Shown here in pieces: positions 34,374 to 46,212 of a stretch of 64,000 nt of DNA; position 1 is the stretch's first letter, and every line of letters begins with the position of its first letter. Where the stretch lies: assembly GCA_022605425.2 (NCBI GenBank), contig CM061248.1, positions 1,240,001 to 1,304,000 on the forward strand. Reading direction: 5' to 3'. Position numbers and translations under genes: made by a program. This stretch comes from Hamiltosporidium tvaerminnensis (Eukaryota > Microsporidia > Dubosqiidae). The notes below the pieces were generated by a model. The model made no database searches, had not been told where the DNA came from, and saw only the letters and a list, made by a program, of their open reading frames with translations.

Positions 34374-36631
34374 ATGTATAACTTTTATGTTTCTTTTTTT
34401 ATATTTGCAGGTACTTTGCTTTCCAATGGGAAGAGAAATAATATTTCGTAAAGTTTCTAAGCCAGAAAAAACAAAATAAGAAATTAATCCGACAGAGGCT
34501 TTGATTTTTGCAATATAATATAAGCTACTTAAGTTTAATGTGAAAAAATATTGGAATAATGATGATTTAAGTGCGTTTTTTGAATTTGCTTATTCACAAG
34601 ATTTCATTACGTTGACAATTTTCGATATTAAAAAATTTCCATTGAATTTTAAGGATGATGGAATCAATGATAAATCTGAAAATATTGATGATCTACTTAA
34701 TGTTTTCAACATAGAAATTTTTGCAATCAAAAACTTTGAATTGTTTTTATCCACCTATTATTTACCGCAAAACAATGTGCTCATAAAAGACTTTTTAAAT
34801 TTTATATATTTATTCGAAATTATAGGCGTATGTTTTGATGACAGATTCGCTAAAATGATAGAAATACTCACGGCTTCTCTTTTGATTTCTGAAAATTTCG
34901 ACTCCTTTGACTTTAAAGAGAAAATTTTTAACCTTTTTCCAACTGATTTATTATCACGGGTATGTTCATTGTTTGTTTTTAAGAAATTAATCGATTTTCT
35001 TTTTACGGATTTTAAGTTTAATGATTCTGAGCGTTTTTATTGCTCAGACTATTTGTATTTACCAATTTTTATAAGAGAAAAATTCAAAAATAGAAATTGT
35101 AATAGTTTGCATTTAAATGAATTTTCTTTGCCTATTTCTTTTAATGAAGCGAAATATACCAGAATTCAAAAAAATATTATCTCTCTAATCCTTTATATTT
35201 TGAATTATAAAGTGGTTGAAATACAGCTTTCGTTCATAAAAAAACCTTCCGAGTTTATTCTTTCTTGTATCTCTATCAGTTGGTTCAATTGAAGATGTTA
35301 TTTTCAATCATTATGAAATTGAAAATTCATTTATCCAATTCTTAAATGAATGTTCATTTTTCAAAAAAGTTAAAAATTTATATATACTGAATACTAATAT
35401 AAGCGACGATATTATACCCAATCCAGTAAATTTAGTAAATTTGGAAACATTGACAATTTATGAACATGAAATTTTAAAATCAATACCTTGATGTGCAAAA
35501 AAGTTACAGAAATATTGAGAATTGCGATAGAAATGGAAAATAATCTTACATTTCCCTTTAATACGGAAACTCACTCGGAATATTCTGAAAAAGAGTATAA
35601 GATTAATTCGGGAAAATATAACCAGCTTATTCCGTCAAACATCTCCTTAAATACTGTATTAAATATATTCACTTCGGGTATTTACGAATATGGTATTTAT
35701 AAAATATATGGCGCGATATAAAACTATAAGCTTGTTGATATTTATTATTTAGAAATCAATAATTTAGAATTTGATACATTAGATTCTCTGAAAATTTTTG
35801 GGAATTTAACATAGAAATGATGCTTATCTCAAACTCTAAAATTAATAGTTCAATTTTGTCACGGATTTTAGAATTCAATTTTCTTAAAACTTTAAATTTT
35901 TTTAATAGAAAAATAGATTTTGACAAAAATGATTTAGAAGTTGATTGTAACACATCCATTACTAAATTCATATTCAGAAATTCTAAAATTCTTATTCCTG
36001 GAAACTTTTTAACTTTTTTAGAATCGATGAAAAATTTAGAAACCTTGATACTTTCATTTTATAATGGAACAATTGTACCAACAAAAAATGATTTTAATTT
36101 AATACCGAAAAAGATGTTAAAAATCTTGATATTTTTATGGACCCAACAATATTTACATCCATGAACTTATACTTTATCTACTCATTTTTAGTAACAGAAG
36201 CATTGATATTGAATTTTAAATATTTAAGAGAATTTCAACATGATTTTTCGAGACTTGTTTCTGATAATCTCAAGCAATTAGAGCTAAGATAAATATCTTT
36301 TGATGAAAATAATCGAGATGCATTAAAAAAGTTTATAAATATATGTCATATAAAGATATTCGACTGTTCATTCAAAATGATACATTTCCATGAACTATTT
36401 AGTCCTTATTTTAAATATAAGCTTGCCAAAATAGAGTTAAATGAACTTGAAATTACTATCGAAGATATCATATTTTTAAAGAAACTTGCATATCTTGAAG
36501 AATTGTCTTTTAAAAATTGTATTTTTGTGGAAAATTCTTATTCGTTTCTAACGAAAAGAAACTTTATGTCCTTAAAACATCTTGAATGTGATTCAGACTT
36601 TAATGATTTCGGTTTTGTAGTTTCAATTTAA
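34374..36631 (+). pseudogene. LRR-like multigene family member, broken (copy 4)
   Basis: From the ATG at 34374 (MYNFY, as in copy 3) the reading moves through several frames: 34540-35292 (FITLTIFDIKKFPLNFKDDG, DFLNFIYLFE, ISLILYILNYKVVEI), 35488-35721, 35817-36164 and 36377-36631 (FLKKLAYLEELSFKNC). Order and motifs match the minus-strand copy at 13012-15347, from which it differs by many substitutions and shifts. Frameshifts and stops near 34480, 35290, 35490, 35720, 35815 and 36165 make it a pseudogene. The longest piece begins at a GTG, not a credible start. Function of the family unknown. Confidence 0.65.
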
Positions 36632-36817
36632 GAAATATTATTATTTTTCTAATTACCGAATTTCCTAAAGAAATTTTTCGTTATGACGAATATTATTTGA
36701 CACACCGTATATTTAATAATTAAAGAAATTGAATTGTATCGAGCTTACATGTTATAATAGCACTGATAATTTTTTATTATTTTATGTTTAATTCCTTTCA
36801 GATGCTTTTATACAAGA

Positions 36818-38592
36818 TTTATTTAATAAAATTCTGGGTTAAAATATTTTTTACCATTTTTACATATTTTCTTCTACCTCTTTAACCACTTTTGTCTCTT
36901 CTTCCAAATCCGACTCTTTATTTATGTTATTGGTCGGTTCCTCTAAAGTGGTTCCTCCTTGTGAAATAAGGGGTGTATTATTTTTTGGTTTTAAAATTTT
37001 AACACCATCTTCCTCTCTTTTCGCTTCTTTTAAAGGGGGTATTGGTTCCTCATGCATCTCTGATCTCATAATAACACCCATTGACGCTCTCTCCCAGCTC
37101 TCTTCGGCATTTAATCCTGACTCAAGTCCTCTTCGTCGATCAAAGGAAATTGTTTCGACTGTCTTTTTAAGTACTATAGACTGAATGTATGCTTCTACAT
37201 TCATGGGTATTTCTAGTCTTTTAAGATGAGATTTATGGTATTTTGTCACAATACCGTCCCAGGTCATCACATAAGGGATTATCTCAACACTACACCTATA
37301 AATAAGACCCAACTCATTGGCTAGCAGGTCATACTTCCTAAGTTTTTCAGTTTCAACTATTTGAAGTGAATCTTGGGAAGTGATTCCTACTTCAATGAGT
37401 GTTATCTTATTCTTCTTCTTATCTAAAATAAATATATCCGGTCTGTTATTCCGAATTTTAACATCAGTTTTAATTCTGGTGTCCACTCTTATCTCTGCAT
37501 ACTCATTATCAAGAATTTCTTGAACTGAGTGGCTCCTTATTCGTTTTAAGGACTTAAACTTATATCTATTTAAGAGAAGTAGGTGTAGGCATCTAACCAC
37601 TTCATTATGCCGTCTGGTATAGTCATGACCTAGCATTTTTTCACATATAGTTGCTAGATGATCCACAGTCTTACCAGACTTCCCGCAATGTTGACACACA
37701 CCATCTGCTCCCCAGAATACATTTCTATCCTGGATATAGCAGAAAACAGCTTCATTTCGTGGCCTAATATTTCCTCTCTTTAGCCATCTTGAAGAGTCAC
37801 TAACACTCACAAGCTCATTTTTTCTTGCATTATATAACTTTGAATGGAGTTTTCGTTTTTCTATTTCGTTATATAGTTTTGCAAGTTGAGATTCTTCTAA
37901 ACTTTTCTTAGTGACTTCTTCTACCAACCTGTACTTTACTTTTAAGAAGCCTTTTATTAGTGCAAGATGGGTTTTATTATTATTCTCCACCTTGAGGATT
38001 GCTGCTCGTCTAGTTGATATTTCTTTACTTTTTTTCCAGACAATCCAAGAGTTGCAGAAGCATATGTTCGCTTCGCAACTCAACACTATGTAGGCCTCTT
38101 CCAAGTTCTGTTCTAGGAAGATACAACCGCTCTTTACATCCTGGGCGGAGATGTATCTTATTTTTAACCAACACCGCACGCACTGCATCATCTAACTTAG
38201 AGAAGTCAGCCGGTTCAAGTCGAAGTACTCCTATGTGGTAGTTGATTAACGATATCGCATGTTGATTGATTGCAGAAAATAAATTTTTTGCATTTAATCT
38301 AGTGTGACAAAGTCTTTCAACTCTTGATATAAGTTTGCTCTGTACTTCTTCAAATGAGCTACGTGTTGGGATTCCTCTGCTATCTTCTATTATTCCTAAA
38401 TATTTGTAAACAATAACACCTTCTAGAAGAGTAGCAGTATCTTCAAAACACGTATCATTTGTTGCTAACCTCTTTGTTAATCTCTAAGCCAATCACCTCT
38501 AAAAATTCCTTTGCCTCGCCTGTCATAGCACTCAATGTGGAGCTGTCTTTTGCAAGGAGCTTAAGATCATCAATAAACAAGAGATAATTAGT
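36818..38592 (-). mobile_element. 5'-truncated LINE copy (copy 1 of the REL-endonuclease family)
   Basis: The 3' end on the minus strand is AATTTTATTAAATAAA at 36818. The element runs up to about 38592, where it breaks off just upstream of the RT catalytic FIDDL motif. It keeps the RT C-terminal part, the CCHC motif and the PD..E nuclease. It is closer to the copy at 53.5 kb than to the one at 57.4 kb. A one-base gain in an A-run near 38030 shifts the frame, and a 2-base loss near 38470 shifts it again. Confidence 0.9.
36860..38191 (-). pseudogene. LINE polyprotein fragment: CCHC and REL endonuclease
   Basis: From about 38030 this 443-codon frame is in register with the intact LINE protein (KEISTRRAAILKVENNNK). 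It includes CQHCGKSGKTVDHLATICEK, where the last ligand cysteine is kept, and the nuclease text NRPDIFILDKKKN followed by ITLIEVG. The first ~55 codons are in the wrong frame. It has no reverse transcriptase core, so it cannot support retrotransposition. Confidence 0.85.
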
Positions 38593-40251
38593 TAAAAATA
38601 TATTTTTTTATATTTAATTCTTTAGATTACCACACGGTTACATATTGTGTTTCGTTTATTTTTTTTAATAATATATTTCGAGTCACAAAATTCGGTCATA
38701 AGATAGAACAGAATGAAAACATTCTTCTTATCAGTGTTCATTTAGTTGTTTGCCATGTGAATATATATGTAGTGTATATATGCTCCTTGATGTATTGCAC
38801 TATATTTAAATTGCTTAGATTGTACAAATATGGTTGATTCCACTTGGAACACTAAATGGAAAAAAACACGGATCTGAATATCATTTTATATTATGAAATG
38901 TACATAAAAATCTTATTTATTAATTTATACCAAAGAATATTCCTCAATATTTACTATTTTAAAAAGCTTGATTTCTAAGTATTTTATCTTATTTAAAATA
39001 AATAAAGTATAGTAGTCTATGACAGAGCTCCTAAATATTCAATGTATCTGTTATGAACTGCTCCTAAAATCGAATAAAAAAACTGATTAACCGGTATAGA
39101 TAAAAACACTTTGTTTAAAAACGAATTTTTATATAAATATCTTCTCGCGGCTTGTTCCCTGCTCTGTTTGTTTGGATCTTTTTATAACCAAAAAAAATGT
39201 AATTATTTTATATCACTCGTTTATATGTTCCATACAAATGTTTTATGTTAGATTCTGGGTATATAAACGTATAATTATATAATTTACCAGTTAAAAGATT
39301 TTTTTTTAATTTTTTCTCAGAGAATATAATTATATTTAATATCTTAGAAATTAATTAATAACTAAAAATGGAATCAAATGATTTAATTAAATGGTGAAAT
39401 AATTATATATTTTTTACAACTAAAACTACAAAAGATAGTTCAAAAATCCTTTATAACGTATTTTCTTTTCATATAAAGTTCTCATTTTAATGGCAAATAT
39501 AAAATTAGTGAAAGAAAAGGTATATAAACTCATCGCTTTTACTCTAAACATATCAAACCCTGATATATACTTATTTATTTACTAGCCGGTGAAATTGTCA
39601 TAATTATATTTCAGGATCGAATGTTGGGCTTTAATACTCATAGAAAATATTTTTTTTGATTGAGATTAAATAAAATTACAGGTTGTATATTTCTATATAA
39701 ACCGGAAATAAAAAATAAAATTTGATTCTTTTTCATTGATTCTTATGTTTTTACATGTGAATAGCTCTATTTGTGCATTTTTGAAACATATTTTTCAAAT
39801 TTAGAACAATTTTCGATTGATTTATATTCTTTGCAATAACCGTTTGACACGCCTAATGTTGGTAAGCAACTATTGTCAATTTGAGTAATTTTCTTCCTAT
39901 ATTTGTCACGATTTTTAATCATTGGCTCGATCAGCCTCAGGTTCTACGACTAACCGGAGAAAAAAGTCTCGTGTACAAATATTTTCTCTTATGTTTGCCT
40001 GTGCAAAACCTAAATATTCATAATAGCTAAATCAAGGATATTGCAAAATACTTAAAGTGAATATCAGCAAGACTTAGGTTATGTTGAGTTTTCTCAACTT
40101 ATGATGAATAAACCTCCATTAAATTTGCTTTCATTTTAATATAAAGGATCTCGAGATAAAATTTTCATTGTTTAAAAGAGTAAACGATTCATGTTAAGAA
40201 CACTAAATAAATACCTTTTTTGGAAATAATTTTAGAGTTATAAGAAACCAA
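38593..40251. other. AT-rich stretch; one Helitron-like 3' end
   Basis: No gene is supported. At about 39593 the minus strand reads CAATTTCACCGGCTAG, then TAAAT, resembling a Helitron CTAG|T terminus, but no matching 5' end or helicase was found. Confidence 0.35.
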
Positions 40252-40515
40252 TTATTTATTGAAATCTCTAATATAAACCGTGAAATAACGTTTTTTTTCT
40301 TTCTGTTTTAGGTAACTCTCTTTTATTGAGTCGTATTCTTCAATCACAAGAGTTTTTATTTTCATCAGTTGCGGTTCGAAGGATTTGTTTTTAAGAAAGC
40401 TCTTATATTTAAGAGTATACCTGAAGCTGCATTCATTCCTTGGGGTTTGATACACATTCTCAGAAATGATACCTAGGTAAGCTTTTTTGTCTTTCCCAGG
40501 GGTATCGAAAGACAT
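40252..40515 (-). CDS. Small hypothetical ORF, doubtful
   Basis: The frame of 87 codons starts MSFDTPGKDKKAYLGIISEN and is Lys/Tyr/Glu-rich without a signal peptide or membrane segment. It has more varied codon content than random AT-rich frames nearby. There is no CCC motif before its start and I recognise no family. It may be a remnant of a mobile element or a real small gene. Confidence 0.25.
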   Translation of the reverse strand: MSFDTPGKDKKAYLGIISENVYQTPRNECSFRYTLKYKSFLKNKSFEPQLMKIKTLVIEEYDSIKESYLKQKEKKRYFTVYIRDFNK

Positions 40516-42724
40516 GTAAAATGTACGTGCTTCGAATTCTCATACAAGAAAATTACAAATTCATCAAAGTTATAAGGTTTTGGTAGGTAAATCTACCGCT
40601 TATTTAATTAGAAAACAGTTGTTTGTCTATTATGATGTTAGCTCTTGACTTAAAACATTTTAAGTCGTTTGCAATTAATTTCAAATCAATTATTTTACAC
40701 TACTTTTTAATTTTTTTAAGCGTTGAAATTAATCACTCTTTTTTTCTCAAAACGGAATTATTCAAGAATCAAATTAAATTTCTTTTTACATAGTTCTGAA
40801 AAAAAAGAACCATTTTTTATATACACCAAAGAAACATTTAAATTATTTGCTTTATATGTGTTCCTCTTATATAAAATTATAATCCATATATCTTAATTCT
40901 GTTTGGAAAATTTTAATTTGTTCCTAACACTATCTTCGCTTCTTTTTATGTAAATATCTTTATACAGTATTTTTCATTATTGCTTATCCCCATTTAAAAT
41001 TTCGTACTACTTTTATAAATTATAATGTAGCGTTTTGAATATTCCATCACCTTGTTTTTCTTCTAAATGCTATAAAACCTTTTACGATGTATCACATATT
41101 TCTATTATTTTACACGATTCCATCAATTCAATTGCCTCTTAGTTTTTCTTTATCTCGTCTTCAGCATATGAGAGTAATTTATTCATTCTATATTAAAAAA
41201 AGTTCCTTTTCATCTCAGTACTTATTTATTCAAAATATTAGTCTAAATATTCATTATCGTTCCCAACCAGTATTTCTTTATTTTCTAAGAAATAATCTTT
41301 ATTAGTTTCTATTATTTCCGTTTGTTTATTAATATATTTTAATAGATGTTTGCTTGGTTGAAATTCTTCGAGCCAGAGAGAACTAACATAACTGTACAAT
41401 AAAATCAAGTTTTATATGTTGTTTAAGCTTGATTTACTTTTCCTTACGGAAAAATACTACTTCTAATATAAACTATTAGCAACTTTCTTGTAATTTTAAT
41501 AAAATTTTATTCTGAATTTACTAGAAACGCAAAAGTTTATTCAGAAATGCAATTAAAAGAATACAATTGCATATTACACATCAACAGAATACTTTATGAT
41601 ACAATAACCTTTATAAATTAATAAGTTGTACTCCCGCTTATTTATTTGGCAAGTTTTAATATAAATGGTTAGTCAGTTTATACGAATAAAATTACCAAAG
41701 AAAAAAGTCTCAAATATATTCTTGATCGTAAATTAATAATAGAAAATGTCATTTAGTAAAACTTGAAAGATATATTACATTATTAATATACGTTTCTATA
41801 AAAAAAATTATATCCCGGTCAAAAGACCGGTCATGATATATCTGTTGTAAAGACCCATAAACTACTAAAGTAATAACACTTATATAAGCGCTTTAATTTT
41901 GTGTTTTTAAGCAATAAAGAAATGTTTTAAAGAAGATAAGATTATATCTTCATAAAATAATTCTACCAAAAATCAAAAATTTAAAGTTTTAATTTGCACC
42001 ATCTGGTTTTGATAGCAGACAGTTCTTATTTAATACCACAATATTATATTGATTATTCAAATACGTATCTTCATGTTTACTTCTAAAGCAGATTCTACAT
42101 AGGAAGCAAAAAGTAGATGTATTTTTGGCTGATTTGAAGAGATCTTGATATTATATATCAAGAAGAGGCCAATAAAAAAATAGTAGAGAATTAAAATTCA
42201 ATTAATTAAAGAGAAGAGCTGAATTATTTAATATCAAAAAAAAACTGGAATTTAAAAAATTAATATTAGGTACAAAAATTAAATTAAAAGTTTAAAGATT
42301 CGACTAAAAATTATCTATTTTTTTGATTAATATACCGCCAAATTAAATTAATGAAAAAATATTTAATTTATAAGAGAAGAGGCTTGTCTTGGGTTTTATA
42401 CTTCTCACATTTCAAAAACATTTTCTAAATATCGTTTAGAGCTTTTCAGATTGGCTTACGTAACTTTTTTTACTTTATTGGTTTCATCAAAATCTTATTT
42501 TCGTACATTTTTTCGTTAAATTTTATTTCTTTGTTAAACGTCGACAATATAAAATCAGTTCCTTGTGTTTTAAGATATAAATGATGTAACATTCTTCGTA
42601 TTTAATTTATAATTATTGAAAAAATGGATTTAAGCATTCCGGTTTATTAATTATTTATGTCAAAATACATCTGTAAATATTATAAATACTTCTTATTTTT
42701 ATATCAGTAACACAATTTATATTT
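40516..42724. other. AT-rich stretch without a supported gene
   Basis: Only short, low-complexity frames are present. No repeat family, RNA gene or motif was recognised. Confidence 0.4.
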
Positions 42725-43400
42725 TTTTAATGACATTAATGGGTTTCTGGGTTATAAAAGGCATAACAACTTCATCAACAAACCATCGGTATCCTCTAAG
42801 AAACCTTCATATCATAGCCTTTAATCCGAAAGATAAGTAGAACGCATTAGATAACCAAGGCAGGTGTATGAAGTTCGTTAATGTCCGTTACATGGGGTCT
42901 GGGTGTAAATCAAAAACCGCACTGGACTTTCCAAGATTATGCAAAATTCTCACTTCTTCTATACTTGCTGAACCGAATGAAGATCCAGTTAAGATACATC
43001 TCAATGACATGTGTAAGGGCCATCTAGATAGTGCAATATCATAATTATAGAGTATAATCTGCTACTTTACCTTCGAGGTTTACAATTGGTTTCAGTCCCG
43101 TATTTTTATGGTAAGAAGACCTTTAGATGTGTGAGCAAGCCTAGGTTTCTATGCTTTTACATGGTAATTACCTATAATTTCAGCTTCAGTCTTCGATCTA
43201 ATTGAATGAAAAACAGAAAAATAAATTTGTAGAAAAAGTTTCGCCATTTTTTAAATCATATCCCCCTCACACAAAATCTAATGAACACCCAATGACTTAA
43301 TGGGGGTTCCTTCTTCCAGAAAAATTTAAACAATGATTTCATACATCAATTTTCTCTATTAATTACCAATAAATGGTTTTTTTGGTTATCTTCCTTCCAC
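42725..43400 (-). repeat. Diverged copy of the ~730-bp repeat family
   Basis: Read on the minus strand, it starts at 43400 (plus-strand text CTTCCTTCCAC) and runs to about 42725, near the complement of AATGTCATT. It shares the 5' block, the ORF region (now broken), the complement of ACGGACATTAACGAACT and the 3' block with the intact copies, with many substitutions. Confidence 0.75.
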
Positions 43401-43567
43401 CAAATAAAAATCAAAGAATAAATAACTAACTCCGCGGCGATACAGCACTGGACTAAAAATAAATACAAATTTAAATTTTTAAAAATAAATTTATTTTAAA
43501 CTTTTCATCAAAAAATAATAAAAAAGAATATAAATTACAATTTAAAATATAATTATTCTTTAAAAAC

Positions 43568-45328
43568 TCAAAGTTTATTTTCTATAAATATAAGTTCTTT
43601 GCGTCGATTCAGTAAATATTTTTCAGTTATAAAACTGTGTATTTCTCCATCAGTTCGAATTTCTTTATTACAAACATATTTCATAGAAACACATTTATCT
43701 TCAACTTTTTCAAAAATTTTAATTATTTTTTTTTCTTGGAAAATTAAATATATTTTTTCATCTTCTGATATGTAATAATCTTTGATATTTGCAACACAAA
43801 GAAGGGGTATTGTTATTTCTTCTTCAAAGTTGAAACTATATATTGTATCTTTTACAATGAAATAGACTTTTCCATTCAAAAATTTAAATTTTTTACAAAA
43901 ACTGTATTTATTACCATCGTAATTAAATTTATCAGAACTTAAATCTCTAAAACGTTCATTTTCTGCTAAAATTAAATAATTTTCGATATCAAATACAGCT
44001 TTTATAGAATCCGAAACAAAAAAATGTACATTACTGGCATCCAGCCTGTAAAGCATATTTTTACATCGGAAATACAAATTATTGAATTTGTCAGTGTAAA
44101 TATTTTGTATTTTATTAGAAAATATAATTAGAAATTCATTCACTTCTTCAAAAGAATTTTCTAAAATTTTATATTTTTTTACGACATAAAAATTTCTTTC
44201 ATTTTCTCTTTTCTCTAAAAACAATAGAAATAAATAAAATTTTGATAAAAATATGTTTTCTATTTGCTTTTTTACTTTAAAAATTTTTGATATTTTTTTA
44301 CTTTCTAAATCATAAAACATCACCATATTTTTTTTATAAAATATTAGTTTTTGTCTTTCTTTGGTTTCTTTGATATAAAAATCTTTGTTTAAAATATTTT
44401 CAAAAATAATTTTTGTTTCATTTTTTTTTAAATTTAAAATATCTTTTCCAACTTTTTTTTCTAATGGTTTTGTTTTTGACGTATCTAAAAGTAAAAATTT
44501 ATTTATTTTTCCAAGAGTATAAAATACAGATTCAAGCATACCAGTATCTCTTCCATAAAGATATACAAATATATCAGTTAACACTACAAAATATAAACCG
44601 TGTATTCTAATAGAAATAAAATTTCCTTCGTATTCAAATAAAAAACTTTTTTTAAAAATTTTAAAATCGTATCTAAGAACAGTTCTATTATCACAAGTAC
44701 TCAATATAAATGTTTCAGACGGATCAATAATTAAATTAATTACCTTATTTGAATGCCAATGATAAAAATCAAGACATTTCTTGGTATTTTTATCATAAAT
44801 AAATATTTTATTTGAATTGTCACTTAAAACAATAAAATTGTTAGAAATATCAAATGAAACAATACTTTTCTTTTCTAAAATTTCAAAAATTTCATTATTT
44901 TTCAAATTATAAGAAAATAAAGAATTTTCAGTTGCAAAATACAAATAGAAACCTTTAAAAATATAAAAATATACATTTAAATTTTCCAATAAACTTTTTT
45001 CATCATTTTTTAAACAAAAACTATCATCAATTCTTTCAATAAAATATATTTCACCATCAAAGTAATAAAAATCATCAGATTTTTCTAATTTTTTATTTGA
45101 AAAATTCATAATTTTTTTATAAAAATCGTTATTTTTTATAAAAAGTTCTTTTCGTTTAATTGCAAATATTTTGTTATCAATAATTTTATAAAAATATTCT
45201 TTTGAATTTATATTTTCATATTTCATATCTTTTTTATCATCTGTAATTGAATATACAGCATTGTCTCGTAAAATTTTTATTTTTCCGTTTTCATAAAATG
45301 TATCTAAATTTTTTCCCGTTATAAGCAT
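43568..45328 (-). CDS. WD40 beta-propeller protein, probable Utp17/Nan1 (WDR75)-like
   Basis: The intact 586-codon frame starts MLITGKNLDTFYENGKIKIL. Its regular beta-strand/loop pattern (IFIYDKNTKKCLDFYHWHSN, then IDPSETFILSTCDNRTVLRY) fits degenerate WD40 repeats throughout. The block around residue 190, HWHS..V..L...P...FILS..D...L..., resembles the HWH-dP-V-sL-f-dG-yLLSGG region of Utp17/WDR75, a U3 snoRNP (t-Utp) component for 18S pre-rRNA processing in the nucleolus. The size is smaller than the yeast homologue, as usual in microsporidia. The WD40 fold is fairly secure; the Utp17 identity is an inference from one motif block. It is transcribed divergently from the next gene, 884 bases away. 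Confidence 0.85.
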   Translation of the reverse strand: MLITGKNLDTFYENGKIKILRDNAVYSITDDKKDMKYENINSKEYFYKIIDNKIFAIKRKELFIKNNDFYKKIMNFSNKKLEKSDDFYYFDGEIYFIERIDDSFCLKNDEKSLLENLNVYFYIFKGFYLYFATENSLFSYNLKNNEIFEILEKKSIVSFDISNNFIVLSDNSNKIFIYDKNTKKCLDFYHWHSNKVINLIIDPSETFILSTCDNRTVLRYDFKIFKKSFLFEYEGNFISIRIHGLYFVVLTDIFVYLYGRDTGMLESVFYTLGKINKFLLLDTSKTKPLEKKVGKDILNLKKNETKIIFENILNKDFYIKETKERQKLIFYKKNMVMFYDLESKKISKIFKVKKQIENIFLSKFYLFLLFLEKRENERNFYVVKKYKILENSFEEVNEFLIIFSNKIQNIYTDKFNNLYFRCKNMLYRLDASNVHFFVSDSIKAVFDIENYLILAENERFRDLSSDKFNYDGNKYSFCKKFKFLNGKVYFIVKDTIYSFNFEEEITIPLLCVANIKDYYISEDEKIYLIFQEKKIIKIFEKVEDKCVSMKYVCNKEIRTDGEIHSFITEKYLLNRRKELIFIENKL

Positions 45329-45334
45329 TAAAAT

Positions 45335-45338
45335 GGGG
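45335..45338 (-). promoter_or_regulatory. CCCC motif upstream of the WD40 gene
   Basis: On the minus strand CCCC lies 6 bases before the ATG (CCCCATTTTAATG), matching the start-proximal motif of the other preserved genes. Confidence 0.55.
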
Positions 45339-45599
45339 TAGAAAATTAAAAAAGATTAAAAAAATATTTTTTTATGAAATATGAACAAAACGCTATTACT
45401 CTTAATGGATCTCTTAATAGATATGTTACTCTTAGATCTCTTACTCTTAAGATACATTGATTTAATAAATTATTTTCTTATAAAATATCAAAAAATAAAT
45501 TTATTCATAAATATAAGGTGAGAAGATACAAATATTCAGATTTTAAAATTTGAAATATTTCTTAAAAAGAAATTTCTTTAGACATAAATATAAGGTTAA

Positions 45600-45700
45600 C
45601 TATATTTCTTAATCAAAATATTTTTTTATTTTTTTTTTAGAAATTTTAAGAAATTCTTTTATTTTTTTTTAGAAATTTTAAGAAATTCTTTTTGTCTTTA
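45600..45700. repeat. Direct repeat of ~29-bp T-rich units
   Basis: Two adjacent copies of TTTTTTTTAGAAATTTTAAG followed by AAATTCTTTT, with weaker flanking derivatives, lie in the divergent intergenic region. Confidence 0.7.
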
Positions 45701-45964
45701 AATTCTTCTTAGATTTCTTATTACCTTACATTCAAATTATTGGAATATCAAGTATAGTAATTTACAGTCTCTATAATCCTTTTAAAAACTTAAATTAAAA
45801 TTTAATATTTGTGTCTTATAATTGTGTTTTATTTTTAGGAAAGAAAAATTTATTAATAAGACTCTAAATAAACTGAGGTCCTACCATTAAGCTTTTTGAT
45901 TATTTTTATATCTCAAGGGAGTTTAAAGCTTTAAATATATTATTACTAAAAATTAAAAAAAAAG

Positions 45965-46150
45965 TTAAAATCCTCTTCCCTTATTCTTCCTCTTCCCCTA
46001 TTCTTTCTATTCACTTATTCTTTCTCTTCCCTTATTCTTTCTCTTCACTTATTCTTCCTCTTCCCCTATTCTTTCTATTCACTTATTCTTTCTCTTCCCT
46101 TATTCTTCCTCTATACTTATTCTTCCTCTTCACTTATTCTTTCTCTACAA
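45965..46150 (+). repeat. Pyrimidine-rich minisatellite
   Basis: About 180 bases consist almost only of C and T on the plus strand, made of variants of CTTATTCTTTCTCTTCC. The block ends about 60 bases before the start of the next gene, so it may influence its promoter. Confidence 0.85.
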
Positions 46151-46204
46151 CTAAAAAAAAAAATATTTTTTTTTATAAAAAATTTATTGAAGACCAAATG
46201 GAAA

Positions 46205-46207
46205 CCC
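46205..46207 (+). promoter_or_regulatory. CCC motif upstream of the PP1-binding gene
   Basis: AAACCCTTTAAATGATG: the CCC ends 5 bases before the ATG at 46213. Confidence 0.55.
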
Positions 46208-46212
46208 TTTAA

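Noticed and set aside
34402-34415. Possible 3' splice site (ATTTGCAG|GT) in the broken LRR-like gene at 34374
   Set aside because: No matching donor was found and the related copy at 15347 lacks the site; frame breaks elsewhere are better explained by decay.
41087-41305. 72-codon ORF (MYHIFLLFYTIPSIQL)
   Set aside because: It has composition typical of random AT-rich sequence, no CCC motif and no recognisable family.
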